DNA of 64,000 nucleotides, from NCBI RefSeq assembly GCF_001984195.1, contig NZ_MTQN01000011.1, forward strand, positions 744,001 through 808,000. The letters are read 5' to 3'. The position numbers and the translations under genes are program-made. Under the pieces are notes generated by a model, which ran no database searches, had not been told where the DNA came from, and saw only the letters and a list, made by a program, of their open reading frames with translations. The stretch comes from Kribbella sp. ALI-6-A (lineage in GTDB: Bacteria > Actinomycetota > Actinomycetes > Propionibacteriales > Kribbellaceae). How positions within the stretch are numbered: the first letter of the stretch is position 1; every line of letters starts with the position of its first letter. Below, piece after piece: positions 17,822 to 25,565 of the stretch.

Positions 17822-18549
17822 CCGGCTGCTGTGCGGTAGACCAGGCAGCCGCGCCTGGTCAGCGCATGCACCCACTCCGGTACGACGGTGAGGTCGAGCC
17901 AGCGCAGGTCGAGCTTCTCCAGCGCCGGGAACGCGTCCGGGTCGAGATCCGGCAGCCGGGTGATCCGGTTCGCGCGGAGGTCCAGGTGCCGCAGGTGCGG
18001 GAGTCGGCTGAGCGCGACCGGGAAGTCGGTCAGCGTCGCGCCGCGCAGGCTGACCACGCGCAGCTCGGTGAGCTGGTCGAACGTGCCGGGCAGCTCGACC
18101 AGCGGGTTGCGGTCGAGGTGGAGTTCGCGCAGTGCCGACAGGTCGCCGTACGAGGTGGGCAGGGTGGTGAGCTGGTTGCCGTAGAGGCGCAGCTCGACGA
18201 GCTCGGTCAGGCGTCCGAGCGACTCCGGGACCTCGGTGAGACCGTTGTCGGTGGCACCGAGATACAGCAGCGAGCTCAGTTCGCCCAGGGAGTCGGGCAG
18301 AGCCTTCAGGGCGAGATCGCTGACGTAGAGGAACTCCAGGTTGGTCAGCTGCCCCAGCGTCGACGGCAGCGAGGCCAGCGGTTGATGGCTCAGGTCGAGG
18401 ATCCGTAGCTCGGCGAAGCCGCCGATCCAGTCCGGCAGGCTGGTGAGCTGGTTGCCGTGCAGGTACAGCTCGCGTACGCCGGTGTGCTCGCGCAGCGCCG
18501 GGTCGAGCTCCACCAGGCCGGTCTCGCCGAGGTTGACCGTGCGGTTCAT
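17815..18549 (-). CDS. leucine-rich repeat protein
   Basis: This 244-residue protein is built almost wholly of about nine 23-residue LRRs of the bacterial type, with the recurrent xLxxLPxxxxxLxxLxxLxL pattern (for example 'LTSLPDWIGGFAELRILDL' and 'LTTLPTSYGDLSALRELHL'). There is no signal peptide, so it is presumably a cytosolic protein-interaction scaffold. Its ATG overlaps the stop of the upstream DUF457 gene (ATGA), so the two are translationally coupled and may act together. The partner is unknown. Confidence 0.85.
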   Translation of the reverse strand: MNRTVNLGETGLVELDPALREHTGVRELYLHGNQLTSLPDWIGGFAELRILDLSHQPLASLPSTLGQLTNLEFLYVSDLALKALPDSLGELSSLLYLGATDNGLTEVPESLGRLTELVELRLYGNQLTTLPTSYGDLSALRELHLDRNPLVELPGTFDQLTELRVVSLRGATLTDFPVALSRLPHLRHLDLRANRITRLPDLDPDAFPALEKLDLRWLDLTVVPEWVHALTRRGCLVYRTAAGQ

Positions 18550-19352
18550 CGGCCCGCCATCCAGACCGAGGTCGTCGACCAGATCGTTGTGGCGAGCTGC
18601 TCGACCAGAGCGAGGGCGCCGGGCAGCAGGAGCACGCCGCCGACCACCAGCGCCGGGGCGATCAGCAGATTCTCGACCGGGCCGTTGGTGCGGAAGCGCA
18701 GCAGCTTCGGCAGGCGGATCTCGTACCAGGTTTCGCCGCGGATCGGCAGCGGCCACAGCCACGGGCAACCGGAACGGGTCAAACTGTCACCGAGGCAGTG
18801 CACGAACATGCCGACGGCAACGGCCGCACCGATCCAGCTGCCGATTTCGTCCAGGCCCCCGCGCAAGGCCTCGACGGCCGACGTCCCCGGCAGCCAGGTG
18901 CCCGCGATCGTCCACGCGCCGGCCGCGACGACCACCGCCAGCACCCAGTCACCCAGTACGTCGGCCGCGAGGATCAGCCCGAGCAGTGCGATCGCCAGGA
19001 CCGTGCGCCAGCCGCCGACCGCGCCCGCCGTCGAGGTGGCGAAGCCGAGCAGGACAGCCGCGACCACCGTGTGGCTGAAGTGCCGGTGCTGACCCGTGCT
19101 CTTCTCGTCGCGCGGACCCTTGGTCAGCGAGTAGAGCAAGGCGGAGAACGCCCGGATCACACCGGACACGAAGCCCGTCAGCGGTCCGAGCAACCGGGAC
19201 GCGCTCGCGCCCGGGTGGTCGAGATCGGGCAGCAGCGCGTAGCCCGCGGTCGCGGCGGCGAACGGCACCACCTCGGCCACCGACGTCAGCCCCACCATCG
19301 GCGCGACGGCCAGGCCCGCGCACCAGCCGGACAACGCATGCGAACGCCCCAT
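18546..19352 (-). CDS. YdjM/DUF457-type membrane metal-dependent hydrolase
   Basis: This 268-residue multi-pass protein begins MGRSHALSGW and includes 'ALLPDLDHPGASASR', 'HRHFSHTVVAAVLLGF' and 'MFVHCLGDSLTRSGCPWLWP'. These are the Asp/His motifs of the LexA-regulated YdjM family (membrane-bound metal-dependent hydrolases). The exact substrate is unknown; homologues have been linked to stress or phospholipid processes. The start at 19352 matches the family N-terminus. It is coupled by an ATGA overlap to the LRR gene. Confidence 0.85.
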   Translation of the reverse strand: MGRSHALSGWCAGLAVAPMVGLTSVAEVVPFAAATAGYALLPDLDHPGASASRLLGPLTGFVSGVIRAFSALLYSLTKGPRDEKSTGQHRHFSHTVVAAVLLGFATSTAGAVGGWRTVLAIALLGLILAADVLGDWVLAVVVAAGAWTIAGTWLPGTSAVEALRGGLDEIGSWIGAAVAVGMFVHCLGDSLTRSGCPWLWPLPIRGETWYEIRLPKLLRFRTNGPVENLLIAPALVVGGVLLLPGALALVEQLATTIWSTTSVWMAGR

Positions 19353-19429
19353 CACGGCGCCCCACCCCCATCTGTCGTGAGGCACCGATTCTTTCAGCGC
19401 TCACCGACACAACGGCGCAGGCACCACGG

Positions 19430-20515
19430 TCACGCGTCGAAGTCGAGTGTGACGTTGGCCGATGTCGGGTGCGACTGGCAGGTCAGCACGTAGCCGGCCC
19501 GGATCTCGTCCGGCTCGAGTGCCCAGTTCGTGTCCATCCGGACGCTGCCTTCGACGACCTTCGCCCGGCAGGTCCCGCACACGCCGCCCTTGCACGCGAA
19601 CGGAGCGTCCGACCGTACGGCGAGCGTCGCGTCGAGCACCGCCTTCGCGTGCTCACCGAGCGGGAACGTCGAGCGCCGTCCGTCGAGGATCACCGTCACC
19701 TCGGCGGCGTCCTCGTCGACGGGAGCCTGTTCGACCCGGGCGACCGGCGCCTCGTCGCCGACGTGGAACAGCTCGGCGTGCACCTGCTCGCGCGGCACGC
19801 CCTGCTCCAGCAGCAGTTCCTGCGCACCGACGACCATCGCGTACGGCCCGCACAGGAACCACTCGTCGACCGTTTTCACCGGCAGGATCGCGTCGAACAT
19901 CCGGCGCAGCCGATCGGTGTCGATCCGGCCGTTGAACAGCTCGACCTCGGTGGACTCCCGCGACAGCACGTGCACCAGATGCAGGCGTTCGGCGTACGAG
20001 TCCTTGAGGTCGGCCAGCTCGTCGGCGAACATCACCGAGCCCGCGGTCCGGTTGCCGTACAGCAGCGTGACGCGGCTCAGCGGCTCCACCTGGAGGACGG
20101 TCGCCACGAGGGACAGCACCGGCGTGATCCCGCTGCCCGCGGCAACGAACGCGTAGTGCTTGTCGTGCTCGGGATCGAACGTCGTACCGAACCGGCCGAG
20201 CGGCGTCATCACCTCGAGCGTGTCGCCGGGCTTCAGCTCGTGCGCGGCGTACGAGGAGAAGTCGCCGCCGGGGATCTTCTTCACACCGATCCGCAGCACG
20301 CCCGAGCCGGCCGGCGAGCAGATCGAGTAGCTGCGCCGGACGTCCTCCCCGATACGCCGTACGGTCAGGTGCTGGCCGGCGGCGAACTCGTACTCGGCGG
20401 CCAGCTCCGGCGGCACGTCGAAGGTGATCGCGACCGCGTCGTCGGTGATCGCGTCGATCGCCTTGACCTTCAGCGGATGGAAGGTCGCGCGGCGCTTCGG
20501 CAGTACGGAAGTCAT
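19430..20515 (-). CDS. paaE: 1,2-phenylacetyl-CoA epoxidase reductase subunit PaaE
   Basis: This 361-residue reductase has an N-terminal FAD/NAD(P)H module ('AGQHLTVRRIGEDVRRSYSI' for FAD, 'AAGSGITPVLSLVATVL' for NAD(P)H). A C-terminal plant-type [2Fe-2S] ferredoxin carries Cys at about 308, 313, 316 and 346 (CKGGVCGTC...LTC). It passes electrons to the PaaA di-iron oxygenase. As the last gene of paaABCDE, it follows paaD by 26 bp. Confidence 0.95.
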   Translation of the reverse strand: MTSVLPKRRATFHPLKVKAIDAITDDAVAITFDVPPELAAEYEFAAGQHLTVRRIGEDVRRSYSICSPAGSGVLRIGVKKIPGGDFSSYAAHELKPGDTLEVMTPLGRFGTTFDPEHDKHYAFVAAGSGITPVLSLVATVLQVEPLSRVTLLYGNRTAGSVMFADELADLKDSYAERLHLVHVLSRESTEVELFNGRIDTDRLRRMFDAILPVKTVDEWFLCGPYAMVVGAQELLLEQGVPREQVHAELFHVGDEAPVARVEQAPVDEDAAEVTVILDGRRSTFPLGEHAKAVLDATLAVRSDAPFACKGGVCGTCRAKVVEGSVRMDTNWALEPDEIRAGYVLTCQSHPTSANVTLDFDA

Positions 20516-20541
20516 CTAGATCGCCTTGCTGTGCTGGTTTC

Positions 20542-21072
20542 TCAAAGGTCTTTGAAGTGGTCGAAGGGCTCGCGGCAGGAGTTGCACCGCCACAGCGACT
20601 TGCAGGACGTCGACCCGAACCGGCTCAACTCACTGGTGTCCGGCGAACCGCACAGCGGGCACCGGATCGTCAGCGACACGCTCACCGGTCCCCCGACCGC
20701 GCGCTTGCCGGTCGGCGGCGCGATCCCGTACTCGGTCAGCTTCGCCTTGCCCGCGTCGCTCATCCAGTCGGTCGTCCAGGCCGGCGACAGCACCGTTTCG
20801 ACGCGGCCCTCGACGCCGAGGTGGTTCAGCGTCAGCTCGACCTCGTGCCGGATCAGGTCCATCGCCGGGCAGCCCGAGTACGTCGGGGTGATGGTCACGA
20901 CGACGTCGTCGCCCTCGTGCCGCACGTCCCGCAGGACGCCGAGGTCAGCGATCGTGAGCACCGGTACCTCGGGATCCGCGACCTCACCGACCGCCGCCCA
21001 GATCGCTGCGTCCGAAGAACCGTGCGCTACAGCGCTCGCCTCTTCGGACGCAACGGGGTGGCGGGTCACCAT
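20542..21072 (-). CDS. paaD: 1,2-phenylacetyl-CoA epoxidase subunit PaaD
   Basis: This 176-residue member of the MIP18/PaaD family ('DPEVPVLTIADLGVLRDV', 'TPTYSGCPAMDLI') has a C-terminal zinc-ribbon 'CPLCGSPDTSELSRFG...CNSC'. PaaD is needed for Fe-S/di-iron assembly of the epoxidase. The N-terminus is unusual: codons 8-22 (about ASEEASAVAHGSSDA) are supplied by a 46-bp hairpin repeat also found at 35.8 kb. The functional start may therefore lie inside or after the repeat, or the repeat extends the protein. The ATG at 21070-21072 overlaps the paaC stop by 7 bp. Confidence 0.92.
   Translation of the reverse strand: MVTRHPVASEEASAVAHGSSDAAIWAAVGEVADPEVPVLTIADLGVLRDVRHEGDDVVVTITPTYSGCPAMDLIRHEVELTLNHLGVEGRVETVLSPAWTTDWMSDAGKAKLTEYGIAPPTGKRAVGGPVSVSLTIRCPLCGSPDTSELSRFGSTSCKSLWRCNSCREPFDHFKDL
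21007..21052. repeat. 46-bp hairpin repeat, copy A (inside paaD)
   Basis: TGCGTCCGAAGA (21007-21018) and TCTTCGGACGCA (21041-21052) are a perfect 12-bp stem with a 22-nt loop. The element matches 35816-35861 at 41 of 46 positions. It lies in the first codons of paaD, near the paaC-paaD junction. It has the size and symmetry of a REP-type palindromic repeat. Confidence 0.85.
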
Positions 21073-21806
21073 GTCGCTCCCGGGTGCGAGCGGGCGACGT
21101 GCTGGAGCTCGGCGAGCAGGTAGCCCAGGTGCTCGGTGTGCTTGCCGTCGCGTCCACCGCTGTGCTGGTACGCCGACGTCGGGCGCTCGCAGGTCGACTC
21201 GTCGATCACGCGCGTGACCCGGCGTACCCACTCCTGTTCGAGACCGGCCGGGTCGACCGCGACGTCGAGCCGCTGGACCAGCGGGTCGGAGGCGAACATC
21301 TCGCCCGTGTACGGCCACAACGCGTCGAGCCCGGCCTGCATCCGGCGGTGACTCTCGTCGGTGCCGTCGCCGAGGCGCAGCACCCACTGCGTGGCGTGGT
21401 CGACGTGGTACGCGACCTCCTTGACCGCCTTGCCGGCCACGCCCGCGAGAATTTCGTCGGCCGAGCCCAGGAGCTGTTCGTACAGCAGGTGCTGGTACGT
21501 CGCGAAGTACAGCAGGCGGGCCATCGCGTGCCCGAAGTCGCCGTTCGGGAGCTCGCAGAGCTGGAGGTTGAGGAAGTCGCGCTCGTCACGGAAGTAGGCC
21601 AGGTCGTCCTCGGTCCGGCCGGCGCCCTCCACCTCGGCGGCGTACTGGAGCAGCGAGCGGGCCTGCCCCAGCTGGTCGAGACCGATGTTGCCCAGAGCAA
21701 CGTCTTCCTCGAGCTGCGGCGCGGCCGCGATCCACTCGGCGGTCCGCTGCGCCGCGATCAGCGCGTCGTCACCGAGCCGGAGCGTGTAGGTGAAGAGGTC
21801 GTTCAC
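21066..21806 (-). CDS. paaC: 1,2-phenylacetyl-CoA epoxidase subunit PaaC
   Basis: This 246-residue ferritin-like structural subunit pairs with PaaA in the (PaaAC)2 oxygenase core. Visible family blocks are 'YTLRLGDDALIAAQRTAEW', 'LGNIGLDQLGQARSLL', 'FRDERDFLNLQLCELPNGDF' and 'KAVKEVAYHVDHATQWVLRL'. Like known PaaC proteins, it keeps the helical bundle but is thought not to hold the active di-iron centre. The GTG at 21804-21806 overlaps the paaB stop by 4 bp. Confidence 0.94.
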   Translation of the reverse strand: MNDLFTYTLRLGDDALIAAQRTAEWIAAAPQLEEDVALGNIGLDQLGQARSLLQYAAEVEGAGRTEDDLAYFRDERDFLNLQLCELPNGDFGHAMARLLYFATYQHLLYEQLLGSADEILAGVAGKAVKEVAYHVDHATQWVLRLGDGTDESHRRMQAGLDALWPYTGEMFASDPLVQRLDVAVDPAGLEQEWVRRVTRVIDESTCERPTSAYQHSGGRDGKHTEHLGYLLAELQHVARSHPGATW

Positions 21807-22081
21807 AGGTGGTCGACACCTTCCGGGACCTGGTAGAAGGTCGGGTGCCGGTAGACCTTGTCGCCGGCCGGGTCGAAGAACTCGTCCTTCTCGTCCGGGC
21901 TCGACGCGGTGATGTCGGACGCGCGGACCACCCAGATCGACACACCTTCCTGGCGGCGGGTGTAGACGTCGCGGGCGTTGCGCAGCGCCATCGTCGCGTC
22001 GGGCGCGTGCAGGCTGCCGACGTGCGTGTGCGACAGGCCGCGGCGCGACCGGACGAAAACCTCCCAGAGCGGCTCGATCAC
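21803..22081 (-). CDS. paaB: 1,2-phenylacetyl-CoA epoxidase subunit PaaB
   Basis: This 92-residue protein matches PaaB in length and sequence ('PLWEVFVRSRRGLSHTHVGS', 'DATMALRNARDVYTRRQEG'). PaaB bridges the PaaAC heterodimers and is needed for activity. The GTG at 22079-22081 is chosen, because family similarity starts at once and longer versions only add unrelated residues. It lies 115 bp downstream of paaA. Confidence 0.93.
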   Translation of the reverse strand: MIEPLWEVFVRSRRGLSHTHVGSLHAPDATMALRNARDVYTRRQEGVSIWVVRASDITASSPDEKDEFFDPAGDKVYRHPTFYQVPEGVDHL

Positions 22082-22196
22082 GGGGCCTCCCGGTCTGGAC
22101 TGAGGAGTGGAGGGAGCGAAGCGACCGGAGCGACGAGGGAAGACCGGGAGCCAAGGCCCCGTGATCCGCCGTGCCGGAGGCGCGGCATATGCACTG

Positions 22197-23123
22197 TCAT
22201 GCTGCGGTCTCCTGTTCGCGCGCTTGCTTCTCGGCGTACGCCGCGGCGGCCTCGCGGACCCAGGCACCGTCCTCGTGTGCCTTCACCCGGTGGGCGAGCC
22301 GCTGCTTGTTGCACGGCCCGTTGCCCTTCACCACCTGGTAGAGCTCCTCGTAGTCGGGCTCGGTGAAGCTGTAGTGGCCCGTCTCCTCGTCGTACCGGAG
22401 GTTGTCGTCGGGCACCCGCAGCCCCAGGACGTCGGCCTGCGGCACGGTCATGTCGACGAACCGCTGGCGCAACTCGTCGTTGCTGTGCCGCTTGATCCCC
22501 CACGCCATCGACTGCTCCGAGTGCGTCGACGCGGCGTCCGGCGGGCCGAACATCATCAGGCTCGGCCACCACCAGCGGTCCAGCGCGTCCTGCGCCATCG
22601 CCTTCTGGGCGTCGGTGCCGTTGCACAACGTGTGCAGGATCTCGAAGCCCTGCCGCTGGTGGAACGACTCCTCCTTGCAGACCCGCACCATCGCCCGCGC
22701 GTACGGTCCGTACGAGCAGCGGCACAGCGGGACCTGGTTGACGATCGCGGCGCCGTCGACCAGCCAGCCGATCGCGCCGATGTCGGCCCAGGTCAGCGTC
22801 GGGTAGTTGAAGATGCTGGAGTACTTCTGCTTGCCGCTGTGCAGCAGGTCGAGCAGGTCGGCCCGGTCCACGCCGAGCGTTTCGGCCGCGGCGTACAGGT
22901 ACAGCCCGTGGCCGGCCTCGTCCTGGACCTTGGCCATCAGGATCGCCTTGCGGCGCAACGACGGCGCGCGGCTGATCCAGTTGCCCTCGGGCTGCATGCC
23001 GATGATCTCCGAATGCGCGTGCTGGGCGATCTGCCGGATCAGGGTCTTGCGGTAACCCTCCGGCATCGCGTCGCGCGGCTCGATCCGGCCGTCGGCGTCG
23101 ATGGTGGCCTGGAAGCTGTCCAT
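22197..23123 (-). CDS. paaA: 1,2-phenylacetyl-CoA epoxidase catalytic subunit PaaA
   Basis: This 308-residue di-iron oxygenase subunit turns phenylacetyl-CoA into the ring-1,2-epoxide, the entry step of aerobic phenylacetate degradation. It is typical in length and in motifs: 'QIAQHAHSEIIGMQPEGNW' and 'KVQDEAGHGLYLY' (ExxH) in the first half, 'CKEESFHQRQGFEIL' (ExxH) in the second. It heads the leftward operon paaA-B-C-D-E. An in-frame GTG at 23150 would put the start inside the inverted repeat; the ATG at 23123 fits the family better. No paaR, paaK or lower-pathway gene is in the window. Confidence 0.95.
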   Translation of the reverse strand: MDSFQATIDADGRIEPRDAMPEGYRKTLIRQIAQHAHSEIIGMQPEGNWISRAPSLRRKAILMAKVQDEAGHGLYLYAAAETLGVDRADLLDLLHSGKQKYSSIFNYPTLTWADIGAIGWLVDGAAIVNQVPLCRCSYGPYARAMVRVCKEESFHQRQGFEILHTLCNGTDAQKAMAQDALDRWWWPSLMMFGPPDAASTHSEQSMAWGIKRHSNDELRQRFVDMTVPQADVLGLRVPDDNLRYDEETGHYSFTEPDYEELYQVVKGNGPCNKQRLAHRVKAHEDGAWVREAAAAYAEKQAREQETAA

Positions 23124-23141
23124 GCCGTCAGCATAGCCCAG

Positions 23142-23182
23142 ATGTGACACTTATTCGCTAGATCGGACATGAAGTGTCACAT
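23142..23182. promoter_or_regulatory. 11-bp inverted repeat in the paaA/GNAT divergent promoter
   Basis: ATGTGACACTT (23142-23152) and AAGTGTCACAT (23172-23182) are exact reverse complements, 19 bp apart. They sit between the divergent paaA and GNAT genes. Centre-to-centre spacing of 30 bp (about three helical turns) suits cooperative binding of a dimeric repressor, possibly a PaaR-like phenylacetyl-CoA sensor. The sequence does not match PaaR sites known to me. Confidence 0.6.
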
Positions 23183-23284
23183 GAGCGGACGGTGGCCTCG
23201 GCGGCCCGGGCCCACTTCGGTGACTTTCTCCCCAGAGGTGTCCTGCCGATCGGCGTCCCGGTGTGCTTTGCGAGGATGGAGCCC

Positions 23285-23893
23285 ATGAGCAGCGAGTTCG
23301 GCGTACCGGAACCTGAGAGCCTGGCAGCGATGCACGGGGAGTCGCCGATCGCGGAGACCAGCGTGCGGCTGGCCCTGCCCGCGGAGGCGAACGCGATCGG
23401 CGAGGTGCAGGTCGCGGCATGGCGCCGGGCGTACGAAGGAGTACTGCCGGCCGACGTACTGCTCGATCTGAACCCGGCGCAGTTCGCCGCGCAGTGGCGG
23501 GCCGCCCTGCTGTCACCCGGCGAGGCCCGCAACCGGGTGCTGGTCGCCCTCGCCGGCCGCGACCTGGTCGGCTTCGCCGCGATCACACCCTCCGATGACC
23601 CGGACGGCGATCCCCGCAAGGACGCGCTGATCGCCGAACTGGCCGTCAAGCCGGAAGCGACCCGCGCCGGCCACGGCTCCCGCCTGCTGAACGCCGTCGT
23701 CGACACGGCGCGCGCCGACGGGTTCAGCCGCGTCACCGTCTGGGTCACCTCCACCGACGACGTCCTGCGCGCCTTCTACACCGACGCCGGCTGGGCCCCC
23801 GACGGCGCCCACCGCGAGCTCGACCTGTACGGCGACGGCAGCGTGCGCATCAAGCAGGTCCGCCTGCACGCCGCGCCGGGTACCGACGACTAG
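23285..23893 (+). CDS. GNAT family N-acetyltransferase
   Basis: This 202-residue product has one GNAT fold: 'EVQVAAWRRAYEGVLPADVL' at the N-terminal helix, the acetyl-CoA-binding 'ELAVKPEATRAGHGSRLLN' (R/QxxGxG/A type) and a C-terminal 'VLRAFYTDAGWAPDGAHRE'. The substrate is unknown. The ATG at 23285 is preferred, about nine bases after GCGAGGA; an in-frame codon at 23174 lies inside the inverted repeat and would add an unlikely tail. The stop codon TAG forms the left edge of a terminator hairpin. Confidence 0.85.
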   Translation: MSSEFGVPEPESLAAMHGESPIAETSVRLALPAEANAIGEVQVAAWRRAYEGVLPADVLLDLNPAQFAAQWRAALLSPGEARNRVLVALAGRDLVGFAAITPSDDPDGDPRKDALIAELAVKPEATRAGHGSRLLNAVVDTARADGFSRVTVWVTSTDDVLRAFYTDAGWAPDGAHRELDLYGDGSVRIKQVRLHAAPGTDD

Positions 23894-23913
23894 GGCGTGA
23901 GAGACACGCCCTA
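23891..23913. terminator. bidirectional terminator built from two stop codons
   Basis: TAGGGCGTG (23891-23899) and CACGCCCTA (23905-23913) form a perfect 9-bp stem with loop AGAGA. The left TAG is the GNAT stop codon. The right CTA is the stop codon of the leftward phosphotransferase remnant. It is thus a compact terminator shared by two convergent reading frames. Confidence 0.7.
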
Positions 23914-24145
23914 GTCCCAGCGGCTGCGCAACCACTTCACCGTCGCCTCGCCCGACCGGGCTGCCGGGCCCGCATGCGGCGCGTCGTTTCGTCGGCCGGC
24001 TGACTCGCGGCGTGCAGCCAGTACGACGCCAGTGCGACCAGGAACGCGTCAACGGCCACGGGATCAGCAGCGGCTCCTCGGCTCGACCGCAGAAGTAGCT
24101 TGTCCGCGTCAACCCGCCGATCCTTCCGGGCGCCACCGAATTGGC
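23911..24145 (-). pseudogene. remnant of an aminoglycoside-phosphotransferase-family gene (C-terminus)
   Basis: Read leftward, the segment encodes a degraded phosphotransferase C-terminus. One frame gives LSQFGGARKD..., 'DPVAVDAFLVALASYWLHAA' and 'SQPADETTRRMRARQ'. After a frameshift near 23960, the next frame gives 'GEATVKWLRSRWD' and a stop at 23911. The helical 'AFLVALASYWL' and terminal 'ALxWLRxR' pattern is typical of the end of APH/choline-kinase-like enzymes. The kinase core and N-terminus are missing, and the GlxA-type regulator now occupies the upstream DNA. It was probably truncated by recombination when the regulator arrived. Confidence 0.55.
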
Positions 24146-25123
24146 TCAGGCCGGCGAGGGACTCAAGGTGAAGCGGCGACGATAGCTGCTCGGCGTGAGC
24201 CCGGTACTGCGTTTGAGTTGCAGGCGAAGGTTGGTGGCCGTGCCCAGCCCGGAGCGGCGGGCGATGTGGTCCAGGCCGGATTCGCCGCGTTCGAGCAGGC
24301 GGCAGGCGAGGGCGACGCGTTCGGTGGTGAGCCAGCCGAGCGGAGTCGTCCCGAGCTCGGACTGGAAACGCCGGTGGAGTGTGGCCGGGCTGACGCCCGC
24401 GCGGTCGGCGAGGCCCGTCACGGTGAGCGGCTGGTCGAGGTGGGCGCGGGCCCAGTCGAGCAAGGGTGCGAGGGACGTGTCCGCCACGGCCGGGACCGGC
24501 TGGTCGATGAACTGGCGTTGACCGCCCTCGCGGTGGGCGGTGAACACGAGCCGGCGACTGACGGCGTTCGCGACCTCGGCGCCGTGGTCGGTGCGGATCA
24601 GGTGCAGGCCGAGATCCAGGGCGGCCGCGCTGCCGGCCGCCGTATAGACGTTGCCGTCAGCAACAAAGAGGACGTCCGGCTGGAGCTCGACCGCCGGGAA
24701 CATCCGCTCGAACGCCGAGGTCCAGCGCCAGTGGGTTGTGGCCCGGCGGCCGTCGAGCACCCCGGCCGCCGCCAGCGTGAAGGCGCCGGTGCAGAAGCTG
24801 ACCAACCGGGCACCGCGCGCGGCGGCCCGGCGTACGGCGTCGAGAACCGCGGGCGACGGCGGCTCCTCCGGGTCCGGCCGGTTCGGGACGATCACCGTGT
24901 CGGCGGTCTCGACCTCACTCAGATCTCCGACGCCGCTGAGCGTGAAGAAGCCGTGATGCATGCGCGTCTCGGGCTCGGGCGTGCAGAGCGCGAAGTCGTA
25001 CCAGGGCCGGTCGAGCTCCGGCCTACGCAAACCGAACAACTCCGTCGCCACGCCCAACTCGAACGGGTTGGACCCGGCGTCGGCGATCATGACAACCCGA
25101 GGCTGCGAGGATTCTTTCGGCAC
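24146..25123 (-). CDS. GlxA-type transcriptional regulator (DJ-1/PfpI + AraC HTH)
   Basis: This 325-residue protein has an N-terminal class I glutamine amidotransferase-like DJ-1/PfpI domain (about residues 8-175, with 'ARLVSFCTGAFTLAAAGVLD' at the nucleophile elbow, Cys included). A C-terminal AraC/XylS DNA-binding domain follows (about 225-318, 'VTGLADRAGVSPATLHRRFQ' and 'LDHIARRSGLGTATNLRLQL'). Such regulators sense small metabolites. The divergent cupin-hydrolase pair 52 bp away is the likely target. Its stop lies in the remains of the phosphotransferase gene. Confidence 0.92.
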   Translation of the reverse strand: MPKESSQPRVVMIADAGSNPFELGVATELFGLRRPELDRPWYDFALCTPEPETRMHHGFFTLSGVGDLSEVETADTVIVPNRPDPEEPPSPAVLDAVRRAAARGARLVSFCTGAFTLAAAGVLDGRRATTHWRWTSAFERMFPAVELQPDVLFVADGNVYTAAGSAAALDLGLHLIRTDHGAEVANAVSRRLVFTAHREGGQRQFIDQPVPAVADTSLAPLLDWARAHLDQPLTVTGLADRAGVSPATLHRRFQSELGTTPLGWLTTERVALACRLLERGESGLDHIARRSGLGTATNLRLQLKRSTGLTPSSYRRRFTLSPSPA

Positions 25124-25175
25124 GTGCCATTTCTAGCACTCACTCGGCCGCCCGACCATCGGCAAAGCTGAGCTC

Positions 25176-25565
25176 ATGAACGAACCAGTCGACCTGCACA
25201 CCGTCCTGAAGACCTTCGACGACCTCTGGAGCCCGCGGATCGCCGCCCGGCTGAACGACTACGACGTCCGCGTGACCAAGGTCGCCGGCTCCTTCATCTG
25301 GCACCTGCACGAGACGACCGACGAGCTGTTCCTGGTGCTCGACGGCGAACTCGGCATCGGCCTGCGCGACCCCGACGAGCGGACCGTCACCCTCTCCCCC
25401 GGGTCGCTCTTCGTCGTCCCCCGCGGCATCGAGCACCGCCCCTTCTCCGACGGCGGCGCGTCCATCGTCGTGATCGAGCCCGCCGGCATCCCCACCACCG
25501 GCGACCGGCACGAGGAGATCCCCGAGCACATCAAGACCCACACCGGCCTCACACTGGAGCCGTGA
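25176..25565 (+). CDS. cupin domain protein
   Basis: This 129-residue single-cupin protein has motif 1 'SFIWHLHETTDELFLVLDGE' (H-x-H-x4-E-type metal ligands) and motif 2 'PGSLFVVPRGIEHRPFSDG' (P-x-G-x2-x-P-x-G-x-x-H). It is probably a small dioxygenase, isomerase or metal-binding sensor. It stands divergent to the GlxA-type regulator and overlaps the following hydrolase gene by 4 bp, so the two are translationally coupled. Confidence 0.87.
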   Translation: MNEPVDLHTVLKTFDDLWSPRIAARLNDYDVRVTKVAGSFIWHLHETTDELFLVLDGELGIGLRDPDERTVTLSPGSLFVVPRGIEHRPFSDGGASIVVIEPAGIPTTGDRHEEIPEHIKTHTGLTLEP

